Source: Methanobacterium bryantii (GTDB taxonomy: Archaea > Methanobacteriota > Methanobacteria > Methanobacteriales > Methanobacteriaceae). From it: a stretch of DNA of 64,000 bases. Both the position numbers and the translations under genes were made by a program. Below the pieces are notes generated by a model that had not been told where the DNA came from, did no database searches, and worked only from the letters and a program-made list of their open reading frames with translations. This document shows positions 8,421 through 16,330 of the stretch, piece after piece. The stretch lies in NCBI RefSeq assembly GCF_002287175.1, contig NZ_LMVM01000040.1, forward strand, positions 134,639-198,638, given 5' to 3'. Each line of letters starts with the position of its first letter. Positions within the stretch are counted from its first letter, which is position 1.

Positions 8421-8690
8421 CTGTCAAAAATCTATGGTTTTTGCGGCCGAGGAAATAAATTTCCTCCGGCGTAGAAAAATGTTGTCAAAATTTTCAATTT
8501 TGACACCGCGAAAATCAAAGATTTTTCGCATGCCATGCATTTTTCTACAGCTTTGTTTTGCGCTCCGAAATCGTAGCTTACAAATCTTCGATTTGTGCTC
8601 CAAAAATTCTTCGAATTTTTGAGAGATTTCGAGAGCCAACAAAAAACGAAGTTTTTTGTGGCGTCAAAAACCTACAGTTTTTGACAGCTT
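8421..8690. repeat. Nested palindrome cluster, copy A
   Basis: About ten short imperfect palindromes (6-9 bp arms, 3-5 nt loops) follow one another, many enclosed by longer arms: GTAGAAAAATG at 8473 pairs with CATTTTTCTAC ending at 8548, and CGAAATC (8566-8572) pairs with GATTTCG (8625-8631) around CAAATCttcGATTTG and AAAAATTCttcGAATTTTT. The core 8563-8637 recurs in copy B (59494-59568) and copy C (63222-63340). Confidence 0.65.
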
Positions 8691-8691
8691 A

Positions 8692-8740
8692 CAGGGTTCC
8701 CACCAGCCCTGCAATTAAGATTCAATTTTTAGCTTTTTTT
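8692..8740 (+). terminator. Hairpin with T-rich tail
   Basis: CAGGG (8692-8696) and CCCTG (8707-8711) form a hairpin with the loop TTCCCACCAG, followed by ATTTTTAGCTTTTTTT (8725-8740). It resembles a factor-independent terminator for a plus-strand transcript and corresponds to 13541-13590 of the second copy. Confidence 0.45.
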
Positions 8741-8925
8741 GTATCACCACCTGTATTTATTTATGGTTGGAATGTGTTCTACCACAAAGAACTTAAATTA
8801 TCACACAAAAATACATTCAGCATTTTCGTTTCTTGATATCACCTTCTTAAACATGTTTAGAAAGTCTCCCACCCAATATACGGAGATTAACCGCCCGCCG
8901 CTTTCCTATATTAAACATGTGCTTT

Positions 8926-9594
8926 TCAGCCTTTTATTTCACCATCCAATACTGTTATAATTCTATCTGCCATAGTGGCTACGTCTGGAGAGTGTGTTAC
9001 TATAATCAAGGTTACATTCTCTTTTTTGTGGATATCTTTAAGTAAATCCAGAATGATCTCCTGTGTTTTTGAATCTAAGGATCCCGTTGGTTCGTCTGCT
9101 AAAATAATAGAGGGGTGGTTGACAAGAGCTCTTGCTATCGCAACCCTCTGTCTTTCACCACCCGAAAGCTTTGTAGGTTTTTGATTGATTTTATTTTCAA
9201 GATTCACCGATTTTAAAAGTTCTAAAGCTCGCTTTTCCATCTGTCCATCTGAAAGAGGTGTTTCAATCAGGGGGATCTGGACGTTCTCAAATACAGTAAG
9301 GTTTGGGATCAGGTTATGCAGCTGGAACACAAAACCAATTTCGTCTGATCTGAACTTACTTAAATCTTCACTTCGAGTTAAATCAGTACCTGCTACACTT
9401 ATACTGCCTTCGTCTGGGTTATCAAGTGCTCCGATCATGTTAAGGAGGGTTGATTTCCCAGAACCTGACGGCCCTATAATGGAAACAAATTCTCCTTCTT
9501 TAATTTCAAGATCTATACCGTTCAATGCTGTTATTTGTCCTTCTTCATAACTTTTTTTGAGGCCTTTAATCTCAATGATGTTTATATTATTCAT
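8926..9594 (-). CDS. MacB/LolD-type ABC transporter ATP-binding protein (copy 2)
   Basis: 222 residues with GPSGSGKST, FVFQLHNL, LSGGERQRVAIARAL, IILADEPTGSLD and VTHSP; all catalytic elements are intact. Strongly similar to copy 1 along the whole length (both begin MNN-NIIEIKGLKKSY), ending slightly earlier (VLDGEIKG). Its ATG again overlaps the permease stop by 8 nt. It would power the permease encoded just upstream. Confidence 0.9.
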   Translation of the reverse strand: MNNINIIEIKGLKKSYEEGQITALNGIDLEIKEGEFVSIIGPSGSGKSTLLNMIGALDNPDEGSISVAGTDLTRSEDLSKFRSDEIGFVFQLHNLIPNLTVFENVQIPLIETPLSDGQMEKRALELLKSVNLENKINQKPTKLSGGERQRVAIARALVNHPSIILADEPTGSLDSKTQEIILDLLKDIHKKENVTLIIVTHSPDVATMADRIITVLDGEIKG

Positions 9595-10813
9595 AGCGCA
9601 GTGCCTCCGTTGGTGCTAGTCTGCTGGCCCTGTAAGCTGGATAAATTCCACCTAACAAACCTAGGAGCAGTGCAACGCCAATTCCTTTGAGCAGCAGGTA
9701 TGCTGAAAATGCAGGTTCAATTCCCATCATAAGGTGGGTGGCAGATATAATTTCTACAATACCTATTCCGACAACAAGGCCTACCACAATTGCTATTACT
9801 GCCAGGACCAGGGATTCTCCCAGTATCATGGTCATGATTCTCTGTTTAGTCCATCCAATGGCCCTCAGAACTCCTATTTCTCGTGTTCTTTCGGAAACTG
9901 CCTTCATCATGGTAACAATGACCACTATTCCTCCGACTAAAACTGCAAGCAATGAAACTGCCCATGAACCCGAATTGATAACATCAAGTCCATTATTCAT
10001 CCTGTCCATTCCTGATAGTGATGTTGATGTCGATAATTCATTTGAATATTTCTGTTCAATGGTGTCGGCTAGATCTGTAGCACTGGTGCCGTCTGCTGCC
10101 TTAACCAGGATCAATGAAACTTCTCCAGTGTTTCCTGTGAGATTTTGGAGTTTTGAAAGTGACATAACCACTCCCTGGTCATCCATGAAGTTGCCTGTTT
10201 CGTAGGTTCCTACAACTTTGAAAGTTTGATTGGATATGTTTAAAGTATCCCCTACGCTTTTATTCAATCTTTGAGCGGCTGTTTCGCCGATTATTACTTC
10301 ATTTCCGTTACTGTATGTAGTACCATTGGTTATAACAATGTCATCCATGCTCAGATCACTGCTGTCAATTCCTATTACGCTGTACATGTTCATTCGGAAG
10401 TTTCCTTGACCTTGGGGATTTGCAGATTCACTTGTACTATTGCTGCTGTTACTGTCACTGGTGCTGTTATCACTCAAGTCAATGTTTGTTCGTAGAACTC
10501 CTGTTGCATTAGCAACACCAGATATCTGCTGGATCTCGGTAACTGTAGTCTGATTAATTAACTGCTGACTGCCGCCACCTGAAGGCCCTCCACCTCCCTC
10601 TGGACTTCCTCCTCCCCCACCAGTATTTCCGGATATCACTGAAAAATCAGCAGCACCGGCAGTCAGTGCTTTTTGGGTAGATGCAGAGAGGTTGTCAGTT
10701 ACAAGACCGAGTCCTACCACCGCAGCGACGCCTATAGCAATTCCAAACACTGCCAGTAAACTCCTTGATTTATTCCTAAATATGTTCTTTATAATCAAAT
10801 TCCTGAATTTCAT
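9587..10813 (-). CDS. MacB-like FtsX-domain ABC transporter permease (copy 2)
   Basis: 408 residues with the same plan as copy 1: one N-terminal helix, an extracytoplasmic domain, then three FtsX helices with SERTREIGVLRAIGWTKQRI and the same end PTEALRYE. It is 31 residues longer because of two low-complexity inserts in the outer domain, a Gly/Ser/Pro stretch at about 67-86 (GNTGGGGGSPEGGGG) and a Ser/Asn stretch at about 115-135. These loops probably change what the outer domain meets. First gene of a two-gene operon, divergent from the GT-C-like gene. Confidence 0.9.
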   Translation of the reverse strand: MKFRNLIIKNIFRNKSRSLLAVFGIAIGVAAVVGLGLVTDNLSASTQKALTAGAADFSVISGNTGGGGGSPEGGGGPSGGGSQQLINQTTVTEIQQISGVANATGVLRTNIDLSDNSTSDSNSSNSTSESANPQGQGNFRMNMYSVIGIDSSDLSMDDIVITNGTTYSNGNEVIIGETAAQRLNKSVGDTLNISNQTFKVVGTYETGNFMDDQGVVMSLSKLQNLTGNTGEVSLILVKAADGTSATDLADTIEQKYSNELSTSTSLSGMDRMNNGLDVINSGSWAVSLLAVLVGGIVVIVTMMKAVSERTREIGVLRAIGWTKQRIMTMILGESLVLAVIAIVVGLVVGIGIVEIISATHLMMGIEPAFSAYLLLKGIGVALLLGLLGGIYPAYRASRLAPTEALRYE

Positions 10814-11153
10814 GCTCTTTTGTTTAAATAGCCATAGTTAAGTAGTTATTCCAGATTTAAGTCCAAATTTATACTAATTATACCCAAATCTCTACCAAAT
10901 TATTTTTACATATCCATAAAATTAGAAACAGCTACGGATCACTAAAAAAATAAAATCCTATTTTTCAGCCTTGGAAATATTTCATAACTATTTTAGAATT
11001 TAATTCTAAATTTGGACTAGTATGTGGCTTATTATATAAAAACAGCGGAATTCCGGCATATTTTGGGCTAAATTTGGGAAAAGCTTTATATTCTTTCTGG
11101 CTCTTAATTGGAGCATAGATATTATTAAAAAACTTTAGCAGTGTGAAATATTC
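10814..11153. other. Divergent promoter region
   Basis: 340 nt between the minus-strand ABC operon 2 and the plus-strand membrane protein. No gene seen. TATA-like stretches include TATTATATAAAA near 11030-11041 and GCTTTATATTC near 11082-11092, the latter well placed for the plus-strand gene. Confidence 0.4.
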
Positions 11154-12965
11154 ATGTTTACAAAAATTAAAGAAAAATGGTGGATTATAACCTTATTCAG
11201 TATATTTGTATTCTCATTTATACTGGATATGTATGTATTAACGCGTTATAACTTATCTTACGGAATGGACGGTCCTTTTTATGATCTTCAGGTTTTGAAT
11301 ATACTTAAAACAGGCCTTCCTGCCAGTAATGATCCTCCGCTTGTTTACTATATGCTTACTCCTTTTGTACTTATAAGTGGAAATTCTTTTCTTGGAATAA
11401 AAATTGGAATGGCTCTTCTTGGGTCACTTATGGCATTTCCTGCATTTCTACTTACAGAGATGTTTGGTGAAAAGATTGACATAGAATCTAAGATCCCTGC
11501 CCTTTTAAGTGCATTTCTAATAACTGTAAACATATTTTACTTCCAGCTGATTGGAGATTTCATGCAGAATTTAGTGGGTGTCTTTTTCCTGCTCCTCTTA
11601 ATATATTTTGCAGTTAAGTGGCTTGAAAATCCAAAAGAATGGAAAAAATATGGAATTCTGGCGATTACGATTCTTCTATGTAACATATTTATACATATTT
11701 ATACGGGAATACTTGCAGTCATTCTGTTTATTTCTCTTTTATTGTTTAACTGGATTTTAATATCTTATAAAACAGGAAAAGTAGAAATGAAAGGTTTAAA
11801 AATATTGGGAATAGTTAGTATTTTAGTTATAGGGGGATTAGCAATTTTATTTGCTGTATATCCATATATGTTCTCTAAATTCACTACTGTACTTTCATTC
11901 CTGAATAATTCATCTACAAACAGTTCTAATTTAACTGGGGGGAATTTTGTTAATCCGGTAATATTTTTAACTGTTCCTTTCATTTTAGGAGTGCTTGTTA
12001 CTATATATATTTTCTATAATGGGCTTAAAGAAAAGATAAATGTAGAAAGAAAGGTAATAAGTAGAAAGACGCTTTTGGCATGGGCTTATTTAGTACTGAC
12101 AGTAATTTTAATTAGTTTAACTGTGGCGCCTTCAGTGGACTCTCAGTATAAAAGCAGGTTCATAGAGTTGGCATTTGTTCCAATTGCCCTTATGGTACCA
12201 TTAGGCTTAAAATTCATTGAAAACTGGCTGTCAAAGATATACCCTTCTAAAAGAAGGTTAAAATTAGGGTTAATAAGCTTAATAGCAGTTATATTTGTTA
12301 TATCAAGTTTTTATACCGTTACTGGAGAATTCTCAAGTATGGGGCCAAGTATAACTTCTGAACAGTATAATAATTTGGTTTCTCTCAAAGAAAATCTTAC
12401 ATCTAATAACATCGACACAAATGGTATAATACTGGTCAATGATTATCATACTGGTTACTGGGTGGAATATGTACTTGGAATGCAGGTGGAAACAGGAAAC
12501 CTGAGTGAAATTCAGAAAGAATATCCAAATCGAACTATATATGCGGTTACTTTGACACAAAATGGCCAATCTCAATTAAAAGGAAATTCCGAGTATTTAT
12601 GGAATCCGCTGCTTCCTTATTCATTCCCATTTGTAGGATGGAACTTTGATAATTCATTTAATTCAACTGGTGGCCAGAAACAGCTTTCACAAAACATGTC
12701 TCCTCCAGGAGATTTGGGAAATGCAACTGGGCAGAATCGATCTGGCACTCCTCCAAATGGTTTAGGAAGTAATAGGCAAAATGACAAAAGTTCCACATTT
12801 AATGATACTGGAACGGGTCCAAATAGTGCTGCAAGTGGCGTAAATGGTCCAGTTAATGGAGGTTCATCTGGAGGTATGTCAGATCAAAACTTAAACAGGA
12901 TAATATCTGATTATGGGACCTTAATTTTCAGTGGAAGTAATTTTAAGATATATAAAATATCTTAA
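11154..12965 (+). CDS. GT-C-like multi-spanning membrane protein (putative glycosyltransferase)
   Basis: 603 residues: about eleven to twelve membrane helices over the first ~400, then an outer domain. After the first helix comes RYNLSYGMDGPFYDLQV, an acidic loop placed like the Asp motif of ArnT/PMT-type GT-C glycosyltransferases, which transfer sugars from lipid carriers on the outer face of the membrane. The outer part ends with a Gly/Asn/Ser-rich low-complexity tract (about 505-580) before a short ordered end (LIFSGSNFKIYKIS). The binding site is weak (AGTGTGA). Substrate unknown. It stands alone after ABC operon 2 on the other strand. Confidence 0.6.
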   Translation: MFTKIKEKWWIITLFSIFVFSFILDMYVLTRYNLSYGMDGPFYDLQVLNILKTGLPASNDPPLVYYMLTPFVLISGNSFLGIKIGMALLGSLMAFPAFLLTEMFGEKIDIESKIPALLSAFLITVNIFYFQLIGDFMQNLVGVFFLLLLIYFAVKWLENPKEWKKYGILAITILLCNIFIHIYTGILAVILFISLLLFNWILISYKTGKVEMKGLKILGIVSILVIGGLAILFAVYPYMFSKFTTVLSFLNNSSTNSSNLTGGNFVNPVIFLTVPFILGVLVTIYIFYNGLKEKINVERKVISRKTLLAWAYLVLTVILISLTVAPSVDSQYKSRFIELAFVPIALMVPLGLKFIENWLSKIYPSKRRLKLGLISLIAVIFVISSFYTVTGEFSSMGPSITSEQYNNLVSLKENLTSNNIDTNGIILVNDYHTGYWVEYVLGMQVETGNLSEIQKEYPNRTIYAVTLTQNGQSQLKGNSEYLWNPLLPYSFPFVGWNFDNSFNSTGGQKQLSQNMSPPGDLGNATGQNRSGTPPNGLGSNRQNDKSSTFNDTGTGPNSAASGVNGPVNGGSSGGMSDQNLNRIISDYGTLIFSGSNFKIYKIS

Positions 12966-13260
12966 CTCCCTATTTTAATAAAATCCTTAAAATATTCTAT
13001 GGGGGGAACGATTTCGCAGCAGATAAAATAAATTAAACTTTTTAGCGTAAATATAATTTATAAAATGAAGCTTGAGAAAATATTACTACTTCTTTTATGT
13101 GGAATAAAGCTAAGTCTATATTTCTATATCTAAAATTAACTGATAAATTTCTATTTGAATTTACTCTCTAATTCTCTTTAAATTAAAATTTAATATTTTT
13201 AAAATTAGCATGCTAAAATATAATTAATTCTAAATTAAAATAAAAAATTGTTTTACCTCT
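12966..13260. other. AT-rich intergenic region before the repeat array
   Basis: No gene found. A TATA-like ATGCTAAAATATAATTAA near 13210-13227 lies upstream of the repeat array and could drive it. Confidence 0.35.
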
Positions 13261-13267
13261 ATTATTA

Positions 13268-13453
13268 GAGGTTGTTAAAATTCAGAATGAATTTTGTAAC
13301 CTCAAAAATCCTACGGATTTTTGGAGGTTGAAGGAAAACTTACAGTTTTCCGAAACCTCAAAAAAAATTTTCAATTTTTTTTGGAGGTTGAAGAAAAATT
13401 CTATGAATTTTTCGAAACCTCAAAAACCTCTGGTTTTTGGAGGTGACCCACCC
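13268..13453. repeat. Tandem GAGGTT...AACCTC hairpin array with alternative pairing
   Basis: Three units: 13268-13303, 13324-13359 and 13384-13421. Each starts GAGGTTG, ends AACCTC and holds a different inner palindrome (AAAATTC/GAATTTT, GGAAAAC/GTTTTCC, GAAAAATTC/GAATTTTTC). Units 2 and 3 have GAA and GA opposite each other in the stem. Between units are AAAAATCctacGGATTTTTGG-type palindromes, so every AACCTC can also pair with the GAGGTT that follows it. The array ends in GGAGGTGACCCACCCA (13439-13454). Confidence 0.7.
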
Positions 13454-13467
13454 ACTGTGCAATATAA

Positions 13468-13590
13468 TCTTCTATGAGCGAAAGGGGATTCAAAGAGGCT
13501 AAGCCTCACATAGAAGATATTAAGCGACATATTTGGATACTTGCAGGTGCCCGCCAACCTGCAATTAATATTCTGTTTTTAATTTTCTTG
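13468..13590 (+). ncRNA. Candidate structured RNA (copy 2)
   Basis: TCTTCTATG (13468-13476) pairs perfectly with CATAGAAGA (13509-13517); inside are GAAAGGGGA and an inner GAGGC-taa-GCCTC hairpin (13495-13507). Then TTAAGCGACATATTTGGATACTTGCAG leads into an 8-bp hairpin TTGCAGGT / ACCTGCAA (13541-13564) with the loop GCCCGCCA and a T-rich tail. Copy 1 has the same parts. Read on the plus strand; the minus strand would form equivalent stems. Confidence 0.5.
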
Positions 13591-13968
13591 ATATCACCTG
13601 TAATTAGTTCATTATTTTATATTGAGAGGTTTCAGTATATGGAAAGATGGTGAGATGATTTAACCTCTCAATATATGTAATTATACTTTTAACTTATTTG
13701 TTCCCGATTTTTAATAATTCGGTTCATGTACTTCACGTTTTAATGTTGGAGTGCTAAATTTAAGTATTTATTCCAGATTTATACCCAAATCTATACCAAA
13801 TGTTGCTGTGAAAAGAAGCTTATCAAAATATTACTAATTTTTTTAAGTGATTTAAAAAAAAAAGAAATGATATCTGATGTAATTATATCAAAATACTGAT
13901 CTTTTAGGTAATATTTAAAAAAAAGGAATGAATACTTAATTATAATCTAAAAAAGGGGTAAAATAAGT
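13591..13968. other. Intergenic region downstream of the structured element
   Basis: AT-rich, no gene. It contains ATTGAGAGGTTTCAGTATATGG and, 40 nt on, AACCTCTCAAT (13620-13630 and 13661-13671), an 11-nt exact inverted pair ATTGAGAGGTT / AACCTCTCAAT that would form a stem with a ~30-nt loop. Confidence 0.45.
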
Positions 13969-14469
13969 TTAGTCCAATGTGATCTTTAAAAGGACTGATA
14001 GGGCTATAAGCTGGATCACATTAATGGAAGATAACGGGAATTGAGGTCGATCTATATCAAAACCATGTTGTCCCATGCCCATAACCAGATTTAGGATCAA
14101 AAATCCGGTAGATACAACGTTTTGAATTAGTAATAGCGAAGCAAATATTAAAAGGCCCATGGTAAATTTGGATTTGAGCTGCCTGTAATTTTTCATGTAG
14201 ATATAAATTAATGCTATTAATAAGCAGATATTTGCAATTCCAACTACAATAGATAAATATGAGGTTCCTATGCCTCCGATATCAATTCCATTCGGGCCTA
14301 TATGAAATGGTCCTAAAGTGATACCGCCGTCATTTAAACCACTATCTATATGCGGTGCACTATGCCCTATACCAATATCGGGGTTCATATTTGTACCGTT
14401 TGGCACTTTTGTAAAATGTGGGCTAATATCTGTACCATTTGGCGTTGCGTTTGTGGAATTTTGTATCAT
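13969..14469 (-). CDS. Small four-helix membrane protein, paralogue 3, with outer N-terminal extension
   Basis: 166 residues. The C-terminal ~100 correspond to the paralogues at 2143 and 7136 (YIYMKNYRQLKSKFTMG loop, end VLLKITLD). The N-terminal ~65 residues are new: Asn/Thr/Pro/His-rich, with GPFHIGPNGIDIGGIG before the first helix, probably an outer domain. It follows the winged-helix regulator by 41 nt, behind AGAGGAT. Same gene order as module 1, so the extension was gained or lost after duplication. Function unknown. Confidence 0.65.
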   Translation of the reverse strand: MIQNSTNATPNGTDISPHFTKVPNGTNMNPDIGIGHSAPHIDSGLNDGGITLGPFHIGPNGIDIGGIGTSYLSIVVGIANICLLIALIYIYMKNYRQLKSKFTMGLLIFASLLLIQNVVSTGFLILNLVMGMGQHGFDIDRPQFPLSSINVIQLIALSVLLKITLD

Positions 14470-14510
14470 TTTATATCCTCTACTATCTCAATTTTTTGCA
14501 TTTTAAATAT

Positions 14511-14792
14511 CTACTTTTTCCCAATTTGTTCCCAAATCTCGTTGAAAACATCATAGTTTTTTTCCATATTTTCTGTTAGAAAATACATTTTACCGTATTT
14601 TCCTCCTGTGGACTTAATGATGCCGTTGTCTTCTAAAACTTTAATATGGTGCCTTATAGTTTTATAATCAAGCTGAAGTTCTTCAGAAAGTTGGTTTGCA
14701 TTATATGGTCTATCATTTAACGACTTAATTATTTTGGCACGGTTTAATCCGCCTTTCATTCCGGCGATTAACCACCACAACAGCTTTTTCAT
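14511..14792 (-). CDS. ArsR-like winged-helix regulator (module copy 2)
   Basis: 93 residues, very similar to the product at 7451-7744: MKKLLWWLIAGMKGGLNRAKI, LDYKTIRHHIKVLED in the recognition region and YGKMYFLTENMEKNY in the wing. Single-domain DNA-binding protein. It is followed by the membrane protein paralogue 3 in the same operon. Upstream is AAGTGATTAC as binding site. Target genes cannot be read from the sequence. Confidence 0.8.
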   Translation of the reverse strand: MKKLLWWLIAGMKGGLNRAKIIKSLNDRPYNANQLSEELQLDYKTIRHHIKVLEDNGIIKSTGGKYGKMYFLTENMEKNYDVFNEIWEQIGKK

Positions 14793-14996
14793 GTAATCAC
14801 TTATGAGAATTAGGACATTGCTCTATTTATTTTTATGACTTAAAAACTTGATTAATAAAATTATTTTTGCTCATGTATATGAATTATACTTTAATTAAAT
14901 TGTAATTTTGATATAGTAATTATCGTAACATGTAGTTGATAATCCACATGAAAGATATAATTTACATTATTTACATAACTTTCATAGATGATTGAT

Positions 14997-15857
14997 TTAT
15001 ATTATTCGCTCAATTGGTACAACCAGAATATCCTTTGCACCTATTTTTTTAAGCCTGTTTACGGTATTAAAGACTTCACGTTCATCTACAACTGCCTGAA
15101 CTGCCACAATGTCTTCATTTGAAACAACTTGAGAAACAGTTGGTCCTGTAAGCCCCGGCATTGCTTTTTTAACATCTTCAAGGGATTCTTTATTGACGTT
15201 CATCATGACGAGTTTTTTGCCCTCTGCATCTAGAACTCCTTTTATACCTGTCCGTATGGCTTCTATTTTTTCGTTTTTGTCTTTAAAACTTTCTTTATTT
15301 GCAATTAGTTTTATGGAACTTTCAAGTATGGTATCTATAATCTTAAGATGATTCATTTTGAGTGTTGTGCCTGTACTTGTGAGATCTGCTACAATATCTG
15401 CAACACCTATAAAGGGCGCAATTTCGGTTGACCCGCTTAATTCAACTATTTTGACGTTTATACCTTTATTTTTCAGGTATTTTTTTGTCAAATTAGGAAA
15501 TTCTGTGGCTACAATGGCACCGTTATCTATGTCTAGTATGTTGTTAATTTTAGAATCTTCAGGTACAGCTAAAACAAGTTTAGCACTTCCAAAATTAAGA
15601 TCCTCTAAAATTTCAACATCTGCTTCTTTTTCTTCTATTAAATCGAGGCCGGTTATTCCAAGGTCTGCTGCGCCGTCTGCAACAAATTCTGGAATATCTG
15701 CAGCCCTTGTAAACATAACACTTGTATCTTCATCATATGTTTCTGAGAAGAGCTTTCTATTTGCCGTATCTTTAATACCAATTCCTGCTTTTTCCAAAAG
15801 TTTAACTGCAGGATCACTAATTCTTCCTTTTGATGGAAGCGCTATTTTTAACTGCAT
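14997..15857 (-). CDS. hisG: ATP phosphoribosyltransferase, long form
   Basis: 286 residues. First enzyme of histidine synthesis, joining ATP and PRPP to phosphoribosyl-ATP. N-terminal LKIALPSKGRISDPAVKLLEKAG, the AADLGITGLDLIEE region, and the PRPP-binding DIVADLTSTGTTLKMN are typical. A C-terminal ~75-residue ACT-like regulatory domain (GPTVSQV ... VPIERII) marks the long HisG form that does not need HisZ and is inhibited by histidine. The ATG is preceded by GGAGGACGCAT. No other his gene is near, as usual in methanogens with scattered his genes. Confidence 0.95.
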   Translation of the reverse strand: MQLKIALPSKGRISDPAVKLLEKAGIGIKDTANRKLFSETYDEDTSVMFTRAADIPEFVADGAADLGITGLDLIEEKEADVEILEDLNFGSAKLVLAVPEDSKINNILDIDNGAIVATEFPNLTKKYLKNKGINVKIVELSGSTEIAPFIGVADIVADLTSTGTTLKMNHLKIIDTILESSIKLIANKESFKDKNEKIEAIRTGIKGVLDAEGKKLVMMNVNKESLEDVKKAMPGLTGPTVSQVVSNEDIVAVQAVVDEREVFNTVNRLKKIGAKDILVVPIERII

Positions 15858-16330
15858 ATGCGTCCTCCCTGTAAAGTTGATTAAATAATTATCATTATGG
15901 TGAATAACTAAATTATTGCTAATTCAGGTTTACATTTGTTTTAAACATGCAAAAACTATGGATTTTTGCTGTTAAATAATCGGAAGATTATTTAAACATG
16001 ATTAAATGAATTTAAGGAATATATATTTTATAAGTCTAGTTCGTTATTCACTATAAGTAATTTGGCATGTACTTTATATATTTTGGATAAAGGTTATTAA
16101 AGGCTTTATGCCCAAATTGAAATTGAATACAATAATATTGTCTTATATTGTACAATGTGTACTTTTAAAACTTTGGTAATGATAGGTTATTAACGGATTT
16201 ATATCATACAAAATATAGGATAATTTAATACCAATCTACTTTATGCAAAATGTATTTTTAGACTTTAATAAATAAGATAGTAGATATTTATGTAAATTAA
16301 TCTAAAATTTAAACATTAAATGGTGGTCCC
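15858..16330. other. Divergent intergenic region between hisG and dadD
   Basis: 473 nt, AT-rich, no gene. The last ~60 nt (AATAAATAA...TTTATGTAAATTAATCTAAAATTTAAA) are closely repeated upstream of the second dadD copy at 17726-17770, so the duplication took the promoter with it. Confidence 0.5.

Larger units (their letters stand above)
8340..8740 (+). ncRNA. Candidate structured RNA (copy 1), interrupted by a palindrome cluster
   Basis: TCTCTTATG (8340-8348) pairs with CATAGGAGA (8381-8389), enclosing GAAAGGGGA and an inner GAGG/CCTC hairpin. After TGGATACTTGCA the homology with the copy at 13468-13590 breaks off and resumes at about 8691 with CAGGG-ttcccacca-gCCCTG, GCAATTAA and a T-rich tail ending in a T7 run. 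The 280 nt between are a nested palindrome cluster. Between copies the outer stem has one full compensatory change (C-G versus T-A at pair 4). A TATA-like TTTTATACATT lies near 8172. Whether it is transcribed is not known. Confidence 0.5.

Noticed and set aside
8421..8690. CRISPR-like array
   Set aside because: Palindromes differ in sequence and spacing; no constant repeat or equal spacers, and no cas gene in the window.
8398..8960. Overlapping frames of 70-92 codons on both strands
   Set aside because: They run through the palindrome cluster; because palindromes read alike on both strands, open frames arise in mirror pairs. No binding sites and no protein-like domains.
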